From Phenylobacterium sp. (lineage in GTDB: Bacteria; Pseudomonadota; Alphaproteobacteria; Caulobacterales; Caulobacteraceae), in the NCBI GenBank assembly GCA_028291285.1, contig JAQGIJ010000204.1, positions 1 through 12,693 on the forward strand: a stretch of DNA of 12,693 nt, in the 5' to 3' direction. The translations under genes were made by a program, and so were the position numbers. Shown piece after piece: positions 1-5,945 of the stretch. Every line of letters begins with the position of its first letter. Position 1 is the stretch's first letter. The notes below the pieces were generated by a model. It did no database searches, was not told the origin of the DNA, and saw nothing but the letters and a program-made list of their open reading frames with translations.

Positions 1-241
1 TCAGCATCGCCTCGCGGATCGTCGCGCGGGACGTGCCGAAGCGCTCGATGAGCTCGGCTTCCGGCTGCAGCCGATCGCCCGGCGCCAGCTCCCCGCGGAT
101 GATCATGCTGCGGATATGGTCGGCCACAAGCTCGGCGGCCCTGGGGACGCGGAGCGGCGGCGCTTCGGACGATTTTGGCTGAGGCCCACGCGCTGGCGTG
201 AGCTTGAGTTTTGCGGCGGTGATCGCGCTGTGCTCAGCCAT
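1..241 (-). CDS. GntR-family transcriptional regulator, N-terminal part (cut by window edge)
   Basis: The minus strand reads 80 codons from an ATG at 241 to the window edge without a stop. An in-frame TAG lies at 262-260, so no earlier ATG is possible. Residues 1-33 are a variable, Pro/Ala-rich leader. Residues 34-80 are a clear GntR winged-helix domain: [20 protein letters not shown], then [20 protein letters not shown], then REAML. The Ser-Arg-Ala-Thr-Ile-Arg-Glu-Ala string is the DNA-recognition helix typical of the FadR/FCD branch. The ligand-binding C-terminal domain lies outside the window, so the effector cannot be inferred. Regulators of this type commonly control adjacent catabolic operons and respond to small organic acids or acyl compounds. 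Its divergent position to the DUF35/thiolase pair makes that pair the likely target (inference). No strong Shine-Dalgarno sequence is visible before the ATG. Confidence 0.88.
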   Translation of the reverse strand, partial: MAEHSAITAAKLKLTPARGPQPKSSEAPPLRVPRAAELVADHIRSMIIRGELAPGDRLQPEAELIERFGTSRATIREAML

Positions 242-543
242 GGTCTGGTTCGTCCGCAGCTAGGAAGATCGACGACGGTCGCATTGCCCAATTAGGCGAC
301 CGGCCAGACCGTTCGGCAACCTCGAACGGGTGGCCTCGTGTGCGTCACGTCAAACAAGGCTTACAATTTGCCGGGGGGCTCGACTATCCTCGCCTTTGCG
401 GGGCGGGATCTGCCCGGTGCGGTCGTCTGTCGGCGCGTGTTTCTGCGATGATGGCGGCCGCTGGCCCTGATTGAGAATAAGAAGCGCGCCGAAGGGGGCC
501 GGAATTTTCGACAGTCAATGAGCGCGCGCATTTGAGAGGATCG
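242..543. promoter_or_regulatory. Divergent intergenic region between the GntR regulator and the DUF35/thiolase operon
   Basis: These 302 bases separate two divergently transcribed genes and should hold both promoters. I see no convincing small gene; the reading frames crossing it are shadows of GC-rich DNA. The clearest structure is the 7-bp inverted repeat at 309-329. A weak plus-strand promoter candidate is TTACAA (361-366), 17 bases, then CTATCC; only part of each hexamer fits the sigma-70 consensus. A good Shine-Dalgarno sequence, GAGAGGA (534-540), precedes the DUF35 start. Confidence 0.6.
309..329. repeat. Perfect 7-bp inverted repeat, candidate operator
   Basis: CCGTTCG (309-315) and CGAACGG (323-329) are exact inverted copies separated by 7 bases. 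The repeat lies 68 bp upstream of the regulator start and about 215 bp before the DUF35 start. Its place in a divergent regulator/target promoter region fits an operator for the GntR protein. The spacing could equally suit another dimeric regulator, and a chance repeat is possible. Confidence 0.4.
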
Positions 544-972
544 ATGGCGAACACGCCCGCAACCTTCCCGCCGCTGCCACGGCCCAATCCGATGACCCAG
601 TTCTTCTGGGATGGGTGCAGGGAGCGAAAGCTGTTGATCCTGCGCTGCCAGGCCTGTGGACACTTCGTCCATTATCCCCGGCCGATCTGCAACAAGTGTC
701 TCTCGACCGAGCTTGCGCCGCAGGAGGTCTCCGGTCGCGCTTCGCTCTACGCCTACACCCTGACCATGCAGGCGTTTCATCCGTACTACATCGACAAGCT
801 TCCCTACGCGCTCGCCGTCGTCGAGCTCGAGGAGCAACCGGGCCTGCGCATCACCACCAACATGGTCGACACCGCCGAGGAGGCCTTGAAGACGGGCATG
901 CCGGTGAAGCTGGTGTGGCGGGAAATCGCGCCGGATCTGACCCTTCCCATGTTCACCAAAGCCGACGCCTGA
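544..972 (+). CDS. DUF35 zinc-ribbon/OB-fold protein, partner of the thiolase-like protein
   Basis: This 142-residue protein starts at ATG 544, three bases after the Shine-Dalgarno sequence GAGAGGA. A TTG at 532 is in frame but overlaps that site, so I prefer ATG. An N-terminal helix (about 15-30, with the FFWDG string) is followed by a rubredoxin-like zinc ribbon with Cys35, Cys38, Cys49 and Cys52 (LRCQACGH and PICNKC). The OB-fold follows from about 55 to 142 (YAYTLTMQAFHPYY, PYALAVVELEE). Length and domain order match the DUF35/ChsH2-type family. These proteins bind acyl-CoA and form complexes with a thiolase-fold partner in steroid side-chain and related degradation. The partner is encoded 11 bases downstream, so the two are almost certainly co-transcribed and probably form a complex. 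The actual substrate cannot be read from sequence. Confidence 0.92.
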   Translation: MANTPATFPPLPRPNPMTQFFWDGCRERKLLILRCQACGHFVHYPRPICNKCLSTELAPQEVSGRASLYAYTLTMQAFHPYYIDKLPYALAVVELEEQPGLRITTNMVDTAEEALKTGMPVKLVWREIAPDLTLPMFTKADA

Positions 973-983
973 GGAAGAGAGAC

Positions 984-2165
984 ATGGCCAGCAACAACCG
1001 TGTCGCCGCCGTCGGCGTCGGCTATTCCACCACCGGCCGCAAGACCGGGCTCACCTCGCGCCAGCTCGCCGTGCAGGCCGCCACGGCGGCGATGCGCGAC
1101 GCCGGCATGACACCCAAGGACATCGACGGCGCCTCGATGCTTTGGGCCGTCGCGGGCGATGCGCCGCCCGGCCTCGACGTCGTGGACTCCATGGACATCG
1201 CCTACATGCTCGGCATTGGGCCGCTGAACTTCTGGAACTCCGGCGCCGGCCCGGCCTACATCGGTCCCGCGGTCCAGGCTGTGGCGGCGATCAAGGCCGG
1301 GCTCTGCCACACCGTGCTCAGCATGCGCGTGATCCGCCAGCGGCTCACCGGGGCCGAGATGCTGGCGAAGGATACCGACCAGCAACTCGTCTACGCGGAG
1401 GACGACTTCCAGTTCGTCGCGCCATTCGGCTCAATCTCGCCCCTGCAAGCGATCGCCTCCATGCCCGCGCAGCGCCACATGGACCTGTACGGCACCACCG
1501 AAGAACATTTCGGCCGCCACGTGGTCGCGCAGAGGGAGTGGGCGAGCCACAATCCGGACGCCATCTTCCGCACCCCGCTGACGCTCGACGACTACTTCGC
1601 GTCCCGTTACGTCAGCAAGCCGGTGCGGCTGCTGGACTGCGACTACCCGGTCGATTCCGCCTCAGCGATCATCTACACTACCGAAGAGCGCGCGCGGGAC
1701 TTCGCCAAGAAGCCGGTCTTCGCGGAATCGACGGCGTTCTCCTCGGTCAAGTACCTGACGTTCGAGAACCTCGACGACATCATCGAGAATTCCCCCGACC
1801 ATTGCGCACGCAACCTGTGGGCCCGCACCGACCTGAAGCCCAAGGACGTCGACTGCGTGCAGCTCTATGACGGCTTCACGATCATCGTTTTCCAGTGGCT
1901 CGAGGCGCTGGGCTTCTGCGGCCGGGGCGAAGCCGGGCCGTTCATCGCCGAGGGGCACACCGCGATGGGCGGCCGGCTGCCGCTGAATACGGATGGCGGA
2001 GCCTGCAATGTCGGTCGCCGCCACGGCGCCAACTTCTGCATCGAGTCGATCCGCCAGCTGCGCGGCGATGAATCGGGCGTACGCCAGGTCCCCGACGCCA
2101 AGGTCGCGCTTTGGGCCAACGCGGTCGGCTCGTTCTCCGGCGCGATGCTGATGACCGCCGAGTAG
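984..2165 (+). CDS. Thiolase-fold (SCP-x/lipid-transfer type) protein lacking the classical catalytic residues
   Basis: This 393-residue protein starts at ATG 984, preceded by a purine-rich ribosome site (GAGGAAGAGAG, 971-981). It has the full length of the SCP-x thiolase family: N-terminal half with VAAVGVGYSTTGRKTG (7-22), the family stretch CDYPVDSASAIIYTTEERAR (219-238), and C-terminal half with VQLYDGFT (292-299), LPLNTDGGACNVGRRHG (332-348) and IESIRQLRG (353-361). The nucleophilic Cys expected near residues 85-92 is absent; the segment reads FWNSGAGPAY. The His of the usual GHxxG motif is Arg345 in VGRRHG. Related Cys-less proteins such as Ltp2 work as retro-aldolases with a DUF35 partner and use tyrosines; Tyr295 in the YDGF motif is a candidate here (inference). 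It could also be a thiolase with unusual chemistry. The reading frame is open 5' to 615, but that part overlaps the DUF35 gene in another frame and is not coding. Confidence 0.9.
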   Translation: MASNNRVAAVGVGYSTTGRKTGLTSRQLAVQAATAAMRDAGMTPKDIDGASMLWAVAGDAPPGLDVVDSMDIAYMLGIGPLNFWNSGAGPAYIGPAVQAVAAIKAGLCHTVLSMRVIRQRLTGAEMLAKDTDQQLVYAEDDFQFVAPFGSISPLQAIASMPAQRHMDLYGTTEEHFGRHVVAQREWASHNPDAIFRTPLTLDDYFASRYVSKPVRLLDCDYPVDSASAIIYTTEERARDFAKKPVFAESTAFSSVKYLTFENLDDIIENSPDHCARNLWARTDLKPKDVDCVQLYDGFTIIVFQWLEALGFCGRGEAGPFIAEGHTAMGGRLPLNTDGGACNVGRRHGANFCIESIRQLRGDESGVRQVPDAKVALWANAVGSFSGAMLMTAE

Positions 2166-2255
2166 CGCGGGAAGGGGCTTTCGTCGCCAAGATGTTCATC
2201 GGCCTGCCGCCGGCAGCCGGCCAGCGCCCGCGCAACCGATGCCAGGGTCTTCTCC

Positions 2256-2281
2256 GGAACATAGTCAAGCTAAGCGCGCTT
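2256..2281 (+). promoter_or_regulatory. Candidate EcfG/SigT-type promoter upstream of the histidine kinase
   Basis: GGAAC at 2256-2260 is followed after 19 bases by TT (2280-2281; local -10 GCTT). This fits the loose alphaproteobacterial stress-sigma pattern GGAAC-N18/19-TT but has a poor CGTT box. It lies about 115 bases before the kinase start. Alone this is weak; it gains weight from similar elements before the next two genes. Confidence 0.3.
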
Positions 2282-2282
2282 A
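2271..2282. repeat. 12-bp perfect palindrome in the kinase upstream region
   Basis: TAAGCGCGCTTA is a perfect 12-bp palindrome in the 230-base gap between the thiolase gene and the kinase. It overlaps the -10 side of the GGAAC-type promoter candidate, so a protein bound here could block transcription (inference). I see no clear intrinsic terminator for the upstream operon in this gap. Confidence 0.4.
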
Positions 2283-2395
2283 CTCTGGGTAGTGTGGCGC
2301 GGCCCGCTATTGGGTCGTCGGAATTGCGGCCTCCTAGGTGGCGCGGGTAAGCTGGCGCGCCCAGCACCCGCCACGGATTAGAGGCTGAGCCCCCT

Positions 2396-4612
2396 ATGAT
2401 CGACGACTGCGCGGCGTCAGATGCCGAGCCAAGCGCCATCACCGCCGCCGAGTGGCGGCAGATCGTCAACAGCGCCACCGACACCGCCATCATCAGCACC
2501 GATCGCGACGGCCGCGTCACCAGCTGGAACCGCGGCGCCGAGCGCATCCTCGGCTGGCGCGAAGCGGAAATGTTGGGCCAGTCGCTGGAGCCGCTGTTCG
2601 CCGACCCGGAGAGCGCCCGGATCCGGCTGGGACACGAGATCGCAGACGCCATCGCGCATGGCCGGGGCGGCGGCGAGGAGGGGTGGCGCGTCTGCAAGGA
2701 CGGCGGCCGCATCTGGGCGGCCGGAGAGATGACCCCGATCCGCGACGCCGCTGGCGAGGTCACGGGGTTCGTCAAGATCCTGCGCGACCGCACCGCCCAG
2801 CGGGAGGCGGAGGAGGCGATCGCCGAAGAGCGCCGGGCGCTCGAAGTGTTGAACCGGGCGGGTTCGGCCCTGGCCGTCGAGACGGACCTGCAGCGCCTGG
2901 TGCAGATCGTCACCGACGCGGGGGTGGAGCTAACCGGCGCGGAGTTCGGAGCCTTCTTCTACAACCTGCTCAACGAAGCCGGTGAGAGCTACATGCTCTA
3001 CACCCTCTCCGGGGCGCCCCTGGAGGCGTTCTCCAAGTTCCCGATGCCCCGCAACACGGCCGTCTTCGCGCCCACCTTCAGCGGCGAGGGGATTCTGCGC
3101 TCGGACGACATCACCCAGGATGCCCGGTACGGTCACAACCACCCCAGGCGCGGCATGCCGGAAGGCCATCTTCCCGTGCGCAGCTACCTTGCCGTACCGG
3201 TGATCTCCCGCTCGGGGGACGTGCTTGGAGGGCTGTTCTTCGGACATGCCGCGACGGCGGTGTTCACCGAACGATCCGAGGCCGGCCTCTCCGGCCTGGC
3301 CGCGGAGGCCGCCGTCGCCATCGACAACGCGCGTCTCTCGCAGGCGGCCCAGCGCGAGATCACCGAACGGCGCCGCGCGGAGGAGGCGCTGCGCCAACTC
3401 AACGCGACGCTGGAGGAACAGGTCGAGGAGCGGACCGCTCAACTGCGCGAGCGGGAAGAGGCCCTGCGGCAGTCGCAGAAGATGGAGGCGGTCGGCCAGC
3501 TCACCGGCGGGGTGGCGCACGACTTCAACAACCTCCTGCAGGTCATCATCGGCAATCTGGACACGCTGACGCGCAACATCCCGGCCGAGTCGGCGCGCCT
3601 CCTGCGGGCTGCGACGAACGCCATGAACGGGGCCCGCCGGGCGGCTGCGCTCACCCAGCGGCTTCTGGCGTTTTCCCGTCGGCAGCCGCTCAATCCAAAG
3701 CCGATCAGCGTGAACAGCCTCGTCACGGGCCTCTCGGAACTGATCCACCGGACCCTTGGTGAGCCGGTGTCGGTCGAGACGGTGCTCGCGGCTGGGCTGT
3801 GGCAGGTCGAGGTTGATCCCAATGAGTTGGAGGCGGCCATCCTGAACCTGGCGGTCAACGCTCGCGACGCCATGCCCGACGGCGGACGGCTGACCATCGA
3901 GACCGTCAACGCCCACATCGACGACGGCTATGCGGCGAGCCATGCCGAGGTCATGGCGGGCCAGTATGTCGCCATTTCGGTGTCCGACACGGGCGCCGGG
4001 ATGGATTCGAAGACGGCGGCCCAGGCGTTCGAGCCGTTCTTCACGACCAAGCCCGTCGGCAAGGGCACCGGCCTCGGGCTCAGCCAAGTCTACGGCTTCG
4101 TCAAGCAGTCCGGCGGCCATGTGAAGATCTATTCCGAACTGGGCCAGGGTACGACAGTGAAGATCTACCTGCCGCGGCGGACCACCGAGCCTTCGGACGC
4201 GGAGGCGGTCGAGGATCTGTTCGCCCCGGAAGCGGCGAGCGAGGAGACCATCCTCGTGCTCGAGGATGACGACGACGTGCGGACCTATTCCGTCGAGATC
4301 CTGCGCGAGCTCGGCTATCGCGTCGTCGAAGCCCACGACGGCCCTTCCGCCCTGCGCCTGCTGGAGCGGCAGTCGCGCGTGGATCTGCTGTTCAGCGACG
4401 TGGTGCTGCCGGGCGGCATGACCGGCGCCCAGGTGGCGGCCAAGGCGAGAGAGCTGAGGTCGGGCCTCAAGGTGCTGTTCACGACGGGATACGCCCGCAA
4501 CGCGATCATCCATCACGGTCGATTGGACAAGGGCGTCCAACTGATCACCAAGCCGTTCAGTTCGAGCGACCTGGCGGCCAAGGTTCGTGACGTCCTGGAT
4601 GACCTTGTCTGA
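2396..4612 (+). CDS. Hybrid sensor histidine kinase (PAS-GAF-HisKA-HATPase-REC)
   Basis: This 738-residue cytoplasmic kinase has no membrane segment, so it senses an internal or diffusible signal. A PAS domain covers about 19-135 (IVNSATDTAIISTDRDGRVT, then SWNRGAERILGW). A GAF domain covers about 160-312 and ends LAAEAAVAIDNARL. A coiled-coil linker runs about 313-365. HisKA follows with phospho-acceptor His375 (GGVAHDFNNLLQVIIGN). The ATPase domain has an N box (NLAVNARDAMPDGG, Asn488), a G1 box (DTGAGM, 531-536) and a G2 box (GKGTGLGL, 555-562). The C-terminal receiver (about 618-735) has acidic residues 623-627, phospho-acceptor Asp668 (FSDVVLPGG), Thr697 and Lys719. All catalytic residues are present, so it should autophosphorylate and pass phosphate to its own receiver. 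No separate output regulator is adjacent, so the next partner is unknown. Start ATG 2396 follows AGAGG at 2380-2384. Two small sensory or stress-type genes lie downstream on the same strand. Confidence 0.95.
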   Translation: MIDDCAASDAEPSAITAAEWRQIVNSATDTAIISTDRDGRVTSWNRGAERILGWREAEMLGQSLEPLFADPESARIRLGHEIADAIAHGRGGGEEGWRVCKDGGRIWAAGEMTPIRDAAGEVTGFVKILRDRTAQREAEEAIAEERRALEVLNRAGSALAVETDLQRLVQIVTDAGVELTGAEFGAFFYNLLNEAGESYMLYTLSGAPLEAFSKFPMPRNTAVFAPTFSGEGILRSDDITQDARYGHNHPRRGMPEGHLPVRSYLAVPVISRSGDVLGGLFFGHAATAVFTERSEAGLSGLAAEAAVAIDNARLSQAAQREITERRRAEEALRQLNATLEEQVEERTAQLREREEALRQSQKMEAVGQLTGGVAHDFNNLLQVIIGNLDTLTRNIPAESARLLRAATNAMNGARRAAALTQRLLAFSRRQPLNPKPISVNSLVTGLSELIHRTLGEPVSVETVLAAGLWQVEVDPNELEAAILNLAVNARDAMPDGGRLTIETVNAHIDDGYAASHAEVMAGQYVAISVSDTGAGMDSKTAAQAFEPFFTTKPVGKGTGLGLSQVYGFVKQSGGHVKIYSELGQGTTVKIYLPRRTTEPSDAEAVEDLFAPEAASEETILVLEDDDDVRTYSVEILRELGYRVVEAHDGPSALRLLERQSRVDLLFSDVVLPGGMTGAQVAAKARELRSGLKVLFTTGYARNAIIHHGRLDKGVQLITKPFSSSDLAAKVRDVLDDLV

Positions 4613-4669
4613 CAACCGCTGGGGCGGCGTGCGTTTTCCGACCCGTTTTGTGCTAAAATGTCCATCGGG

Positions 4670-4686
4670 ATCGGATCCGGACCGAT
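4670..4686. repeat. 5-bp inverted repeat in the promoter region of the PAS gene
   Basis: ATCGG (4670-4674) and CCGAT (4682-4686) flank ATCCGGA. The right arm overlaps the GGACC element of the stress-type promoter candidate. A -10-like TAAAAT lies just upstream (4654-4659) but has no good -35 partner. This may be an operator for an unidentified regulator, or chance. Confidence 0.3.
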
Positions 4687-4703
4687 TTCAGATCCTGGCC
4701 GTT
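4679..4703 (+). promoter_or_regulatory. Candidate EcfG/SigT-type promoter of the PAS-domain gene
   Basis: GGACC (4679-4683), a 16-base spacer and CGTT (4700-4703) match the general-stress promoter pattern GGAAC-N16/17-CGTT with one mismatch. It would give a leader of roughly 30 bases before ATG 4741. It is the best of the three such elements in this window, since the -10 box is exact and the spacing ideal. Confidence 0.45.
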
Positions 4704-4715
4704 TTATCTGAGTAG

Positions 4716-4730
4716 AGCTTCCGGAAAGCT
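4716..4730 (+). other. Small hairpin in the leader of the PAS gene
   Basis: AGCTT (4716-4720), loop CCGGA, AAGCT (4726-4730) can form a 5-bp stem in the mRNA. It lies 10 bases before the start codon and includes GGAAAG (4723-4728), the only Shine-Dalgarno-like sequence available. It could mildly limit translation; the stem is weak. Confidence 0.3.
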
Positions 4731-4740
4731 AGATAAGCCG

Positions 4741-5325
4741 ATGTACGCCCCGCCAGAGATGGCCGACCAGATGCTGCAGCAGGCGCTTGCGGTCGTGCGG
4801 TCCGGCGATGAGGCGCTTCTCTCGGCGCTGGATGAACTCCCCGCAGCCGTCTACGTCACTGACGCCGAGGGCGTTGTCACCTACTTCAATCCCGCCTGCA
4901 TCGACTTCTCGGGCCGACGGCCGGAGGTGGGCCAGGACCGCTGGTGCGTGACCTGGAAACTGTACACCGATGACGGCGCCTTCCTGCCGCACGACCAGTG
5001 CCCGATGGCGGTCGCCATCCAGACGCGACGCCCCATCCGCGGCGTGACTGCGGTGGCCGAGCGCCCGGACGGCAGCCGGGTCAATTTCACGCCCTATCCC
5101 ACGCCCATCGTGGACGCCGAGGGCGCCCTCGTCGGTGCGGTCAACATGCTGATCGACGTCACCGACCAGAAGCAGGCGGAGTACCTGCGGGCGCAGGCCC
5201 TGCGGTGTCAGCGGCTGGCGTTCGCCGTCACGGATCAGCAGACCATCGAGACGCTCAGCGCCATGGCCGCGGAATTCGAGGCGAAGGCTGCAGCCTTGGA
5301 CGCGTGCCGCGAAGCCGCCGCCTGA
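4741..5325 (+). CDS. Single PAS-domain protein with C-terminal helical tail
   Basis: This 194-residue soluble protein has one PAS domain at about 28-146 (LDELPAAVYVTDAEGVVTYF, then NPACIDFSGRRP). The segment RWCVTWKLYTDDGAFLPHDQ plus CPMAVAIQTRRPIRG marks a PAS subtype often seen in alphaproteobacterial sensor proteins. It ends NMLIDVTDQKQAEYL, a normal PAS-to-linker junction. Instead of a kinase or cyclase, only a helical tail follows (about 150-190, CQRLAFAVTDQQTIETLSAM and an Ala-rich end). The protein therefore has no enzymatic output and probably acts by binding partners, perhaps as an adaptor of the kinase encoded 128 bases upstream (inference). Cys69, Cys87 and Cys156 are notable, but no cofactor site is evident. 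The start at ATG 4741 lacks a strong ribosome site; an internal ATG at 4759 is the only close alternative. Confidence 0.85.
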   Translation: MYAPPEMADQMLQQALAVVRSGDEALLSALDELPAAVYVTDAEGVVTYFNPACIDFSGRRPEVGQDRWCVTWKLYTDDGAFLPHDQCPMAVAIQTRRPIRGVTAVAERPDGSRVNFTPYPTPIVDAEGALVGAVNMLIDVTDQKQAEYLRAQALRCQRLAFAVTDQQTIETLSAMAAEFEAKAAALDACREAAA

Positions 5326-5407
5326 CGGCATTCAAGCTCCCTCTCCGGGGCGGCGCTACGGGCTCCGCCGCTATTTCCCCAGCGCGGCGCCGTGTGGGCC
5401 GGGGGCC

Positions 5408-5433
5408 GGAACCGGCCGCGGCGGGCGCAGGTT
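5408..5433 (+). promoter_or_regulatory. Candidate EcfG/SigT-type promoter of the PRC-barrel gene
   Basis: An exact GGAAC (5408-5412) is followed by 17 bases and GGTT (5430-5433), one mismatch from CGTT. The leader to ATG 5503 would be about 60 bases. The GGAAC lies inside a GGCCGG-AA-CCGGCC inverted repeat (5404-5417), which may be only a GC-rich coincidence. The rest of the 177-base gap (5326-5502) shows no gene. Confidence 0.38.
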
Positions 5434-5502
5434 TCCAGAGCGAGCGCCGGAGGGCGGGTCGCGGGGAATCTCGCGGCCTCGCGCCGGCCCAGGTTTGAAG
5501 CC

Positions 5503-5880
5503 ATGTCCGAGCTACCCTCCCATCACGACCTGATCTTCGCCAGCCGGGTGACCGGAACCGCGATCCTCAACACGGCCGGCGACCGCATCGGCCACGTGGA
5601 GGACCTTTCCATCCACAAGCGGTCCGGCGAGGTTATCTACGCCATCCTCTCCTTCGGCGGCTTCCTGGGAATCGGCGAGCGTTGGCACCCGGTGCCCTGG
5701 GCGCTGCTGGAATATGATCCCGCCAAGGCCGGCTATGTCCTTCCGCTCGACAAGGCGGACCTCGCCAAGGCGCCGTCGCTCAGCCGTGAGGACTTGGAGG
5801 AACTGGGCGCCGGCGAGCACTGGCGCGACCAATTGTTCGACTACTACGGCCGCTACGGGGTCGTGCCCTACATCATCTGA
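5503..5880 (+). CDS. PRC-barrel domain protein
   Basis: This 125-residue protein has an N-terminal PRC-barrel fold at about 7-90: HHDLIFASRVTGTAILNTAG, then DRIGHVEDLSIHKRSGEVIY, then a Gly-rich turn FGGFLGIGERWHPVPWALL. A helical tail ends in HWRDQLFDYYGRYGVVPYII. PRC-barrel proteins of this size are common in Alphaproteobacteria and often belong to stress regulons; the barrel is thought to bind proteins or RNA rather than catalyse a reaction. The frame is open upstream to a GTG at 5392, but that extension is Arg/Gly/Ala-rich, typical of noncoding GC-rich DNA, and the domain begins just after Met 5503. The ribosome site before ATG 5503 is weak (AGG/GAAG). It is third in a same-strand series with the kinase and PAS protein, with gaps large enough for separate promoters. 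Confidence 0.9.
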   Translation: MSELPSHHDLIFASRVTGTAILNTAGDRIGHVEDLSIHKRSGEVIYAILSFGGFLGIGERWHPVPWALLEYDPAKAGYVLPLDKADLAKAPSLSREDLEELGAGEHWRDQLFDYYGRYGVVPYII

Positions 5881-5945
5881 GGCCAGCGGGTCGGGTCCGT
5901 CACCTCGCGGCAGCCTGACTCGCGCCCGCCGATCCCGCCGCTAAG

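Noticed and set aside
361..837. 158-codon minus-strand frame across the region before the DUF35 gene
   Set aside because: It is largely antisense to the DUF35 gene, with an Arg-rich composition and no family resemblance.
615..983. In-frame 5' extension of the thiolase-like gene
   Set aside because: It overlaps the DUF35 gene in another frame. ATG 984 has a good ribosome site, and the thiolase fold begins there.
2930..4615. 561-codon open frame on the minus strand opposite the histidine kinase
   Set aside because: It is fully antisense to a gene with intact kinase and receiver motifs. Its Arg/Leu/Gly-rich composition is typical of a GC-rich shadow frame.
5392..5502. GTG-started extension of the PRC-barrel protein
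   Set aside because: The added 37 residues are low-complexity Arg/Gly/Ala, and the PRC domain starts just after Met 5503.
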